A stretch of 64,000 bases of DNA from Butyrivibrio sp. X503 (GTDB lineage Bacteria > Bacillota > Clostridia > Lachnospirales > Lachnospiraceae), in contig NZ_RAIQ01000002.1 in assembly GCF_003625475.1 (NCBI RefSeq), positions 248,001-312,000 of the forward strand, given 5' to 3'. The translations under genes and the position numbers were made by a program. Shown here piece after piece: positions 8,131 through 16,200 of the stretch (the stretch's first letter is position 1; the number at the start of each line of letters is the position of its first letter). The notes beneath the pieces are model-generated. The model searched no databases, had not been told where the DNA came from, and saw nothing but the letters and a program-made list of their open reading frames with translations.

Positions 8131-9570
8131 TTACTGTTCAGCAATAGCTTTTTTCATTGCCGCATCGTGTTCTTCGCCTATCTCCTTAGGAGTCTTCTCA
8201 AGTCCGAAGAGCTCAGTCATGCAGTTCTTGTGTACTTCCGTTACAGAAGCGGGAAGATACTGGTCATACCAAAGCTGTACGTTTGAAGCGTTGAAGAACA
8301 CATCAGCGATAATCTTCATGTTGGGATCGTCGATGTTTTCTTCCATTCCCTTGATTGAAGGCTGTGTTCCGCTTGTCATCTGATCGTTGTTATAAGTATC
8401 ATCGTTGAAATACTGTGTTGCAAGAACATAGCAAGCATCAAGCATATCCTGGTCAACAGAACCGTCTTCCTTGAAGCAGTTGAATGACATACCCATACCG
8501 ATTGCTGTGCCGATCTCAACGTCCTGAGGAACTCCCTTAGCCTTAGCTTCTGAATCTTCAGGGAAACGGAATACACCGAGATTCTCGTTGTACCACTCTT
8601 CACTGTCGTTCTTGATACCGGAAACCTGCCAAGCGCCATGAAGCATCATAGCTGCAGATCCGTCATAAAGAAGAGCTCTGTCCTGATTATCATCGGCTGA
8701 AAGTGAGTTAACACCATCGGGGAAATATCCCTTCTTAACCCAATCCTGAATCTTTGTGCCTGCCCAGATAAATGCATCACTGGTAAATGTTCCGCCGTTC
8801 TCCTGTGTGTAAGCAGCATCAAATTCAGCATTACCGGAATGACGTGCTACAAGGTACATATAATACATTGAACCTGTCCACTTAGAAGCATTTGCAAGTG
8901 TGAAAGGAATAATGTTGTTCTCTTTAAGCTTATCGCAAACAGCTTCAAGCTCATCTATAGTTGTAGGAACTTCAAGACCGAGTTCCTTGAAGATTGTCTT
9001 ATTGTAGAAGATATCGCAGCCCGAAAGTCCGCCGAAAGGAATTGCAAGCATCTTGCCGTCATATGTTGACTGTGCTACTGCTGCATCGATAAATTCGGGA
9101 TGATTGTACTTAGCATACATTTCTGTAAGATCATTGGCATAGCCTGACTTGTAATACTCAGCCATAGGGCCGCCACCCCAGTGAACGTAGATGTTAGGAC
9201 ACTGTCCTGAACTCATTGCAACTACAAGCTGCTGCTTATAGTTATCGTTCTGCTGATGCACCTGATTTATCTTGATGTTGGGATAATCTTTCTCGAACCT
9301 ATGAACAGCACCTTCCTGTGTGCTCTTAGAAGGATCCTCTGTAGCGATATCCCAAAGTGTGATCTCCATAGGCTCTGTTGTAAGCGTAGGAAGATTCTTT
9401 CCGTCTGTCTGCTTAGCACCTGTTGCTGTTGCATCTGCACCCTGAGCATTCTCTGTTCCCGCATTGTCAGATCCGCCTGAAGAAGTCGTTGGCGCTGAAG
9501 CACCGCATCCGGCAAGTGTTGTAACTGTAAGTGCCGCTGCTAAGATAGTAGCCAATACCTTTTTATTCAT
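8131..9570 (-). CDS. Extracellular sugar-binding lipoprotein of an ABC importer
   Basis: A 479-residue family 1 solute-binding protein that would capture oligosaccharides at the cell surface. The first 21 residues form a lipoprotein signal peptide ending in the lipobox TLAGC, so Cys22 would be lipidated. A Ser/Gly/Ala/Thr-rich linker of about 35 residues follows, then the two-lobed binding domain (ITLWDIATEDPS onwards; Trp-rich C-terminal lobe). AAAGGAGGATAG precedes the ATG at 9570. It heads the operon with two permeases and the GH120 enzyme and lies divergent from an AraC-type regulator. Xylo-oligosaccharide is the likely ligand by context only. Confidence 0.92.
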   Translation of the reverse strand: MNKKVLATILAAALTVTTLAGCGASAPTTSSGGSDNAGTENAQGADATATGAKQTDGKNLPTLTTEPMEITLWDIATEDPSKSTQEGAVHRFEKDYPNIKINQVHQQNDNYKQQLVVAMSSGQCPNIYVHWGGGPMAEYYKSGYANDLTEMYAKYNHPEFIDAAVAQSTYDGKMLAIPFGGLSGCDIFYNKTIFKELGLEVPTTIDELEAVCDKLKENNIIPFTLANASKWTGSMYYMYLVARHSGNAEFDAAYTQENGGTFTSDAFIWAGTKIQDWVKKGYFPDGVNSLSADDNQDRALLYDGSAAMMLHGAWQVSGIKNDSEEWYNENLGVFRFPEDSEAKAKGVPQDVEIGTAIGMGMSFNCFKEDGSVDQDMLDACYVLATQYFNDDTYNNDQMTSGTQPSIKGMEENIDDPNMKIIADVFFNASNVQLWYDQYLPASVTEVHKNCMTELFGLEKTPKEIGEEHDAAMKKAIAEQ

Positions 9571-9633
9571 ACACTATCCTCCTTTTGTATGATTTGAATA
9601 TTTAAGCACGCTCCTTAAAATATCCTTACTTTT

Positions 9634-9651
9634 GAAACATTTGAATGTTTC
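9634..9651. repeat. 18-base palindrome upstream of the sugar operon
   Basis: GAAACATT (9634-9641) and AATGTTTC (9644-9651) form a perfect inverted repeat with a 2-base centre, 64 bases upstream of the binding-protein start codon. The shape suits a dimeric regulator. It does not match the CcpA cre consensus. Confidence 0.45.
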
Positions 9652-9820
9652 TTACTTAAAATTAACTATAATTGAATCCCATCTTTATTGCTTTCAAAAA
9701 GTTGCTAATAAACAGACTAAAATTGCTATTTTATTTGTGGGCATTTTTATTCCAAAGTGGCTTTTGTCATATTTTACTATACAAATTGTCACTTTTTTGG
9801 TGAGTTTTTTGGCTGGCATA

Positions 9821-9829
9821 TGTTATAAT
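9821..9829 (+). promoter_or_regulatory. Extended -10 promoter of the AraC-type gene
   Basis: TGTTATAAT combines a TG extension with a perfect TATAAT box about 115 bases upstream of the regulator start. No good -35 is visible, which fits an extended -10 or activator-dependent promoter. Confidence 0.5.
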
Positions 9830-9944
9830 GTCTATTAATTAAAGATTTATCTAAAATACTTTATTAAAAATCCGTATTTTTAAAGCAATTTTATACTTAT
9901 ATCTAAAATAAAAAATTGCTACTCAAAAAGGTAGGTATAATACC

Positions 9945-10922
9945 ATGAAAAATCGTATCGCCAGCACAAAAGAAAGTGTTCAACACAAGATCAATACAAG
10001 TCTTAGAATGTATATAAACAGAATGCATGTTGATTATCCTCCTCATTGGCATACAGATATTGAGATTATCTGGCCTAAGGAAGCACCATATAAAGTTATA
10101 TGCGGCAATCATACTTACAATGTCGAAATTGACGATATCCTCATGATCTGCCCTGCTGTCATTCACGAGATTTTCTCATTATCTCCGGGATCAAGAGTAT
10201 ATATACAGGCTGATTTTTCGGGTATTACCGCGTTAAAAGAGATTGAAAAAGCGTTCAGACTAATGTCTCCCGCCCTTCACATAAAGAAAAGCTCATGTCC
10301 TCCGGATATGTATAACAAGATATGTGCATGGCTCAATATGATAATGGAGATTTACTTCGGTTCCTCACCTGCAATTCATTTAAATGAAAAGCATATAGAT
10401 GACAGTCTTATGTCTTTTACTGAGCTTGATCCATACGGAGAACTTGAGATATATTCACTGCTCATGCAATTTATCGCTTTCTGCGGTAAAAATATCAATG
10501 TTTTGCAGGGTTCTGAATCCGCAGCCGTATCCGCAAGCTTCAAAAACAGCATATCTCTGGGAAATGTATGCACCTATCTGTCCGAGCATTTTACCGAAGA
10601 GATATCACTGGAAGACATTGCCGCCTATGCAGGATTCAGTAAGTATCATTTTGAAAGAATATTCACCGAATATACAGGACTTACTTTTTATCAGTATTTA
10701 CAGCAAATGCGTATAAACTATGCACAGTCTCTTTTATCAAATCCTGAGCTATCCATTACCGATATCTCATATCAGGCCGGCTTCGCAAGCAGCACGGCAT
10801 TTACGCGAGCTTTCAGAAAGAGTACCGGCTATCCGCCGTCTAAATTCCGAATGCTAAATGAAGACAGACATCCACTAAACAGAAATCCGCATTTTGCAGA
10901 TTTGAAATGCGAAGTAAATTAG
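9945..10922 (+). CDS. AraC family transcriptional regulator
   Basis: A 325-residue regulator, probably of the divergent sugar operon. Residues 1-100 resemble an AraC-type cupin sensor (DYPPHWHTDIEIIWP, then DDILMICPAVIHEI). The last 100 residues carry two helix-turn-helix motifs: SLEDIAAYAGFSKYHFERIF and the second around ITDISYQAGFASSTAFTRAF, followed by the family signature GYPPSKFR. GGTAGG precedes the ATG at 9945. It should bind direct-repeat half-sites in the 374-base gap and respond to a sugar ligand. A bidirectional terminator follows at 10931-10953. Confidence 0.93.
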   Translation: MKNRIASTKESVQHKINTSLRMYINRMHVDYPPHWHTDIEIIWPKEAPYKVICGNHTYNVEIDDILMICPAVIHEIFSLSPGSRVYIQADFSGITALKEIEKAFRLMSPALHIKKSSCPPDMYNKICAWLNMIMEIYFGSSPAIHLNEKHIDDSLMSFTELDPYGELEIYSLLMQFIAFCGKNINVLQGSESAAVSASFKNSISLGNVCTYLSEHFTEEISLEDIAAYAGFSKYHFERIFTEYTGLTFYQYLQQMRINYAQSLLSNPELSITDISYQAGFASSTAFTRAFRKSTGYPPSKFRMLNEDRHPLNRNPHFADLKCEVN

Positions 10923-10930
10923 CACACAAA

Positions 10931-10953
10931 AAAGAGCCTTTATAAGGCTCTTT
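10931..10953. terminator. Bidirectional terminator between converging genes
   Basis: AAAGAGCCTT (10931-10940) pairs with AAGGCTCTTT (10944-10953) around a 3-base loop. T-rich tails follow on both strands (TTTTTTGTG on the minus strand), so it can end both the araC-type gene and the leftward unit from 13024. Confidence 0.85.
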
Positions 10954-10967
10954 GTATTTTTTAAATA

Positions 10968-11384
10968 TCATACCTGAAATCCCCAAAGACCAAGCTTGGA
11001 AATGATCACTTCTCTTACGATCATTCCGAGTTTTTCTTTATCTTCGATAGAAAACTTGGCGATTTCTTCAATTTTGTAGACTTTTTCTTTGAATCCTTTG
11101 TCTTTCTTTTCCGGATTCTTGTATATGCTGGTTCTTACTCTGGTTCGCAGCTGTTTATATACCTTGTAATCATAGCTTTCTCTGTTCATGTGATAGATAT
11201 GGCTCTCTATTGTGGTCGAGAAGTCTATCTCATCTTTGAAATACTTGGTTATAACGGTTTTAAATTTAAAAGGAACAAGTTCGTTTTGTATAAGTTCATT
11301 GTAATCATAGCGGGCACCAAAATAATATCTCTCAATGTCCTGCATATAATATTTGAAATCATCTTCGTTAATTATTGTATTCAT
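10968..11384 (-). CDS. Hypothetical protein, 138 residues
   Basis: I do not recognise this family. The product is charged and soluble: an acidic N-terminal part (INEDDFKYYMQDIERYYFGARYDYN), a Lys/Arg-rich middle around YKQLRTRVRTSIYKNPEKKDKG, and a C-terminus IVREVIISKLGLWGFQV. No signal peptide, membrane segment or Cys motif is seen. Its ATG at 11384 overlaps the stop codon of the sigma-70-like gene as TAATG, so the two are translationally coupled and probably work together. It is the last gene before the terminator at 10931-10953. Confidence 0.75.
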   Translation of the reverse strand: MNTIINEDDFKYYMQDIERYYFGARYDYNELIQNELVPFKFKTVITKYFKDEIDFSTTIESHIYHMNRESYDYKVYKQLRTRVRTSIYKNPEKKDKGFKEKVYKIEEIAKFSIEDKEKLGMIVREVIISKLGLWGFQV

Positions 11385-12151
11385 TACTTCTTTTTGTCTT
11401 CTCCGCTGTCAAGATCTTCGATGTTGTCGGCACTGAATTTGATGGCTGTGCGAATCTTGTCTTCATCCCAGCCGGTCTCCTCCATAAGCTCTTTTACCGT
11501 AACTTTCCTTCTGAGATCATCCGCAAGTTCTTTGGCTTTATCAGCAACCTCCTGGACAAGCTTAAGAACCTTCTGAGCTCCGGCATCTTCGGCAAGATTC
11601 TCCTCAATAATGTTTTCCATTGCATCAAGCATCAAATTATAAAGAAATCCCTCAACCTCGGAAGGCTCTCCGACAGCGTCAAGCATCGTGACTCCTTTGG
11701 TAAGGGCGACATTACCCTCTCCTATAAGATCCTCGATATAAACACCCTGCTCAGAATACATTCTCGCAACATCAACAACAAGAGGAAGATACATCTCGAT
11801 AAGCTTGCTCTGAGCATCTTTATCACCTGCAAGCGCAGATATCGTGATAGCTTCTTTTTCTCCGTCATTATACTTGGGGAGCGCATTAAGGCTTTCAAGA
11901 TAATCATTGAGGTAATTGGTCTCGTCTTCCGTCAGATCTTCGTCATTAAATACCGCTTCTTCATCGACTCCGATCTTATGATTTTTAAGATACTCAAGCA
12001 CCATTTCAAGCTGTTTCTCATCAAGATCAAGCTCGGAAAAAGCTTCTATTACCTCATCTTTTGAAATGGTATTTCTGTTTTCTCTGGCGTATCTTGTCAC
12101 AGATTTAAGGATCTGCGCAAACTCTTTTTCCTTATTATCAATATTTCCCAT
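11384..12151 (-). CDS. Truncated sigma-70-like protein without core DNA-binding regions
   Basis: The 255-residue product starts like a primary sigma factor. Residues 8-60 resemble region 1.1 (VTRYARENRNTISKDEVIEAF, LDLDEKQLEMVLEYLKNHKIGV), and residues about 75-160 resemble regions 1.2 to 2.2 (LAGDKDAQSKLIEMYLPLVV, YIEDLIGEGNVALTKGV). The -10-reading regions 2.3/2.4 are not recognisable. The C-terminal 70 residues contain a region-3-like helix (VKELMEETGWDEDKIRTAI), and region 4 is absent. It could bind core RNA polymerase without recognising promoters, or serve an unrelated role; that is inference. AAGGAGCTG precedes the ATG, overlapping the stop of the upstream membrane protein, and the next gene overlaps its stop. 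Confidence 0.75.
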   Translation of the reverse strand: MGNIDNKEKEFAQILKSVTRYARENRNTISKDEVIEAFSELDLDEKQLEMVLEYLKNHKIGVDEEAVFNDEDLTEDETNYLNDYLESLNALPKYNDGEKEAITISALAGDKDAQSKLIEMYLPLVVDVARMYSEQGVYIEDLIGEGNVALTKGVTMLDAVGEPSEVEGFLYNLMLDAMENIIEENLAEDAGAQKVLKLVQEVADKAKELADDLRRKVTVKELMEETGWDEDKIRTAIKFSADNIEDLDSGEDKKK

Positions 12152-12160
12152 TACAGCTCC

Positions 12161-13024
12161 TTATTTAACATGCTCGTGTGTAAACAGATGATCCTGGCAA
12201 TATTCGTAGTTACCGTTACACTTTGAGCAGAATCTGAACTCAAGATTAGGATCGTCCTCTTCCGTTCTTCCGCAAACGGCGCATTTATGCCTTGTTATTC
12301 CCTTGGGACGGATCTGAACATTTTTCTTAAACTCATTTCTTCTCTTCACTTCTTTGGGCCTTAAGTGATTAAGCTTACCAAGACTTAAGTAAAAGAGTAA
12401 AAGATTTATCGCCTGCGAGATAACTGCTGCGATCATGAAATAATTGGAAATTCGCAGTGCACTGTAGCAATCATAAAGAACAAGCGCTGCGTAGAAATAA
12501 GCGAGCCATTTAACCTTGAGAGGTATAAACATCATAAAAAGAACAGTCGTATCCGGATAACAGATCGCAAAAGCAAACAACACCGTCATCTGGATATAGT
12601 AGGTACTTATCGAATATGAGAAAAGCCGCATATTAACTGAGAAAATCGTAACATCCTTAAATAAAAAATACGCAACGAATGATGATGCGATCATAAGGAG
12701 CATTCCGGAAAAGATAAACAGGTTATACCTAAAAGTTCCGATCGTGCGCTCCAATGAAGTGCCGACGTAGTAATAAAAAAGAAGGGTTATTATCAACAAG
12801 ATGCTGAATTGTGCAGGTGGAATAAGAAGCCATGTAAAAAGCCTCCATATCTGTCCTTGTAAAACAAGCTCAGGATCTAGCGAGAATAAATACATAAAAT
12901 TAACGCTTTTAGGCGCAAAATCAAGCACATATCCTATAATATAAAGCCCTATGATGTATTTGGTAAGATTGGCGATCGCGAATCTTCCGAATTTTCTTTC
13001 CATTTTGTCTATAAAATTATTCAT
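12161..13024 (-). CDS. Rhomboid-like membrane protein lacking the catalytic serine motif, C-terminal zinc ribbon
   Basis: A 287-residue membrane protein with about six hydrophobic segments in the first 200 residues. The pattern QIWRLFTWLLIPP followed by GTSLERTIGTFRYNLFIFSG matches the second and third segments of rhomboid proteins (WRLxT and the ExxxG region). The GxSG serine motif expected after that is missing, as is a clear catalytic His, so proteolysis is unlikely. The last 50 residues are cytoplasmic and hold Cys/His pairs (CAVCGRTEE, FRFCSKCNGNYEYC, then HLFTHEH), consistent with a zinc ribbon. It heads a three-gene unit with a good promoter at 13061-13089. The fold call is moderate; function unknown. 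Confidence 0.75.
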   Translation of the reverse strand: MNNFIDKMERKFGRFAIANLTKYIIGLYIIGYVLDFAPKSVNFMYLFSLDPELVLQGQIWRLFTWLLIPPAQFSILLIITLLFYYYVGTSLERTIGTFRYNLFIFSGMLLMIASSFVAYFLFKDVTIFSVNMRLFSYSISTYYIQMTVLFAFAICYPDTTVLFMMFIPLKVKWLAYFYAALVLYDCYSALRISNYFMIAAVISQAINLLLFYLSLGKLNHLRPKEVKRRNEFKKNVQIRPKGITRHKCAVCGRTEEDDPNLEFRFCSKCNGNYEYCQDHLFTHEHVK

Positions 13025-13060
13025 AAAATCCCTCGTTTCCTATACAAAGCTGATCATTTG

Positions 13061-13089
13061 ATTTTATCATCGGCGAAGGCTATTGTAAA
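13061..13089 (-). promoter_or_regulatory. Promoter of the rhomboid-like / sigma-like unit
   Basis: On the minus strand a TTTACA -35 (13084-13089) and a TAAAAT -10 (13061-13066) are 17 bases apart, with TGA before the -10. It lies 37-65 bases upstream of the start at 13024. Confidence 0.65.
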
Positions 13090-13138
13090 CATGCCCTTTT
13101 TAACGTGTTTTCAGCCCGTTTGAAAATAGCTCATTTAT

Positions 13139-13167
13139 TTGATTTTATCCTTATGCTGCATTATAAT
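13139..13167 (+). promoter_or_regulatory. Promoter of the acyl-CoA dehydratase activase-like gene
   Basis: TTGATT (13139-13144) and a perfect TATAAT (13162-13167) are separated by 17 bases. The start codon at 13205 lies about 30 bases beyond the expected transcription start. Confidence 0.75.
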
Positions 13168-13204
13168 GATTAAGCTTGTCTACTTATTTAAAGTGAGGTT
13201 TTTT

Positions 13205-16200
13205 ATGATATCCAAAGATTATACTTTAGGCATTGATATTGGCTCAACCACGGTAAAAGTGGCACTCCTTGACAGTGAGAAAAAAATTATCTTCTCCGAT
13301 TACAAGAGGCACTTCGCCAATATTCAGGAAACGCTTGCAGATCTTCTTAAGGAAGCAAAAGAAACAGCGGGTAACGTTACACTTCATCCCGTGATCACCG
13401 GTTCCGGCGGACTTACGCTCGCTAAGCACCTTGAAGTTCCTTTTGTCCAGGAGGTTATTGCAGTTTCCACTTCTCTTAAAGAGCTTGCGCCTAAGACAGA
13501 CGTTGCTATCGAGCTCGGCGGTGAGGATGCCAAGATCATATATTTTGAAGGCGGTAACGTCGAGCAGCGCATGAACGGTATCTGCGCCGGCGGTACAGGT
13601 TCTTTTATTGACCAGATGGCTGCTCTTTTGCAGACTGACGCATCAGGTCTTAATGAATACGCCAAAAGCTATAACTCTCTTTATACAATTGCCGCAAGAT
13701 GCGGTGTTTTTGCTAAATCCGACATTCAGCCTCTTATCAATGAAGGTGCCACCAAAGAAGACCTTGCAGCTTCTATTTTCCAGGCTGTTGTCAATCAGAC
13801 TATTTCCGGACTTGCCTGCGGTAAACCTATCAGAGGTCATGTCGCATTCCTTGGCGGCCCCTTACATTTCCTTGATCAGTTAAAAGAAGCATTTATAAGA
13901 ACTTTAAAGCTTGATGAAGAACATACTATAAACACCGATAATTCGCATCTTTTTGCTGCTATCGGTTCCGCTCTCAATGCTAAAGAAGAAACTTTTTATT
14001 CAATGGATGAGATGGTTGATAAGCTATCTCACAAGATTGTTTTGGAGGCTGAGGTTTCGCGTCTTGATCCTCTCTTTAATAATGAGGATGAATATAAAAA
14101 GTTCAGAAATCGCCAGGATCAGTATAAGGTAAAGACCAAGAAACTCGATGATTACAAGGGTAATGCTTTCCTTGGAATCGACGCAGGTTCTACAACAACC
14201 AAGTGTGCTCTTATAAGCGAGGACGGTGATCTCCTCTATTCATTCTATTCAAGCAATAACGGAAGTCCGCTTAAGACTGCAATTTCCTCAATTCAGGAAA
14301 TCTATAAGCTTAAGCCTGCAGACGTTCATATCACAAGAGCTTGTTCAACAGGTTACGGCGAAGCTCTTCTTAAGTCTGCTCTCCTTCTTGATGACGGTGA
14401 AGTTGAGACAATTGCCCATTACAACGCCGCTGCATTCTTTGATCCCGAAGTTGACTGTATTCTCGATATCGGCGGTCAGGACATGAAGTGTATTCATATC
14501 AAGAATCAGTCCGTTGATTCCGTTCAGCTTAATGAAGCTTGTTCATCAGGCTGCGGCTCTTTCATTGAGACTTTTGCCAAGTCCTTGTCTTACAGTGTTC
14601 AGGACTTTGCCAAAGTCGCATTATATGCTAAATCGCCAGTAGATCTCGGAACAAGATGTACGGTATTTATGAATTCACGAGTTAAACAGGCACAGAAAGA
14701 AGGTGCCGATGTTGCTGATATCTCCTCGGGTCTTGCTTATTCTGTTATAAAAAATGCTCTGTTTAAAGTTATCAAAGTTTCCGACGCCAAAGACCTCGGA
14801 AGCCATATTGTCGTTCAGGGCGGAACCTTCTATAATGACGCAGTACTTAGAGCATTTGAGATCATCTCCGGTGCCGAGGCTATTCGTCCCGATATCGCAG
14901 GCATCATGGGCGCATTCGGCGCTGCTCTTATAGCAAGAGACAGATTTAATGAAGATACAAGCTACAAGACAACAATGCTTACTATCGATCAGATCAACAA
15001 TCTTGAATATACGACCAGCATGACAACCTGCCAGGGTTGCACCAACCACTGCAGACTTACGATCAATAAGTTTACCGGCGGTCGTCAGCATATCTCAGGA
15101 AACAGATGTGAAAGAGGTATCGGTAAGGTTAAAAACGCCGACGGAATACCCAATCTTTTTGATTATAAATATAAGAGAATGTTTGGCTATGAGCCTCTTA
15201 CACCCGACAAGGCGATAAGAGGTACAGTCGGTATACCCAGAGTTCTTAATTTCTATGAGAACTATCCTTTCTGGTTCACATTCTTTACAGAGCTTGGATA
15301 CAGGGTTGTTCTTTCACCGAGATCGACTCATCAGATCTATGAGCTTGGTATTGAATCTATTCCCAGTGAATCGGAATGTTATCCCGCAAAGCTCTCTCAC
15401 GGACATATTGAGTGGCTTATTAAGCAGAAGGTTGATTTCATCTTCTATCCAGGACTTTTTTATGAAAGAGAAGAAGTTCCCGGTGCAACAAACCATTACA
15501 ACTGCCCTATTGTCACTTCATATTCAGAGAATATTAAGAATAACGTTGAGTCAATAACCGAAGGAAAAGTAAAACTCAGAAATCCTTTCATGGCTTTTAC
15601 CAACCTCGAAGTTGCAACCAAGTCTCTTGTAAAAGAATTTTCGGAGATTCCGGCAGAAGAAGTTATAAAGGCTTCTAAGCTTGCATGGGCCGAAATGGAC
15701 AAGATGAGAAAAGATATATCGGCAAAAGGTGAAGAGACTCTTCGCTGGATGAAAGAAAACAATAAGCACGGCATCGTTCTTGCAGGCCGTCCTTATCACG
15801 TAGATCCTGAGATAAATCATGGAATTCCCGATATGATCTGCTCTTACGGAGTGGCCGTTCTTACAGAGGACAGCGTATCGCACCTAGGAAAACCTGACAG
15901 GCCTCTTATTGTCTCGGATCAGTGGATGTATCACTCAAGACTTTATGCTGCAGCTACTTTTGTAAGAACCAGAGAAGACCTCGATCTTATACAGCTTAAT
16001 TCGTTTGGCTGCGGTCTTGACGCCGTAACAACCGATCAGGTTAATGACATCCTTTCAGGCTCTGATAAGATCTATACATGCCTTAAGATCGACGAAGTCA
16101 ACAACCTCGGAAGCGCAAGGATAAGAGTCCGCTCTCTTCTTGCCGCGATCAGAGTAAGAAAGCAAAAGAAAAAGATCAGAGACATTCAGTCTACAGCTAA

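Larger units (their letters stand above)
9571..9944. promoter_or_regulatory. Divergent intergenic control region, sugar operon / araC-type gene
   Basis: This 374-base AT-rich gap has no gene. It contains an 18-base palindrome (9634-9651), a direct repeat of TTGTCA two helical turns apart (9764-9769 and 9786-9791), and an extended -10 element for the regulator gene (9821-9829). I could not pick a convincing promoter for the sugar operon itself. Confidence 0.6.

Noticed and set aside
11375..12064. 229-codon plus-strand open frame opposite the sigma-like gene
   Set aside because: No homology pattern, poor start context, and complete overlap with a gene that has a good ribosome binding site and coupled neighbours.
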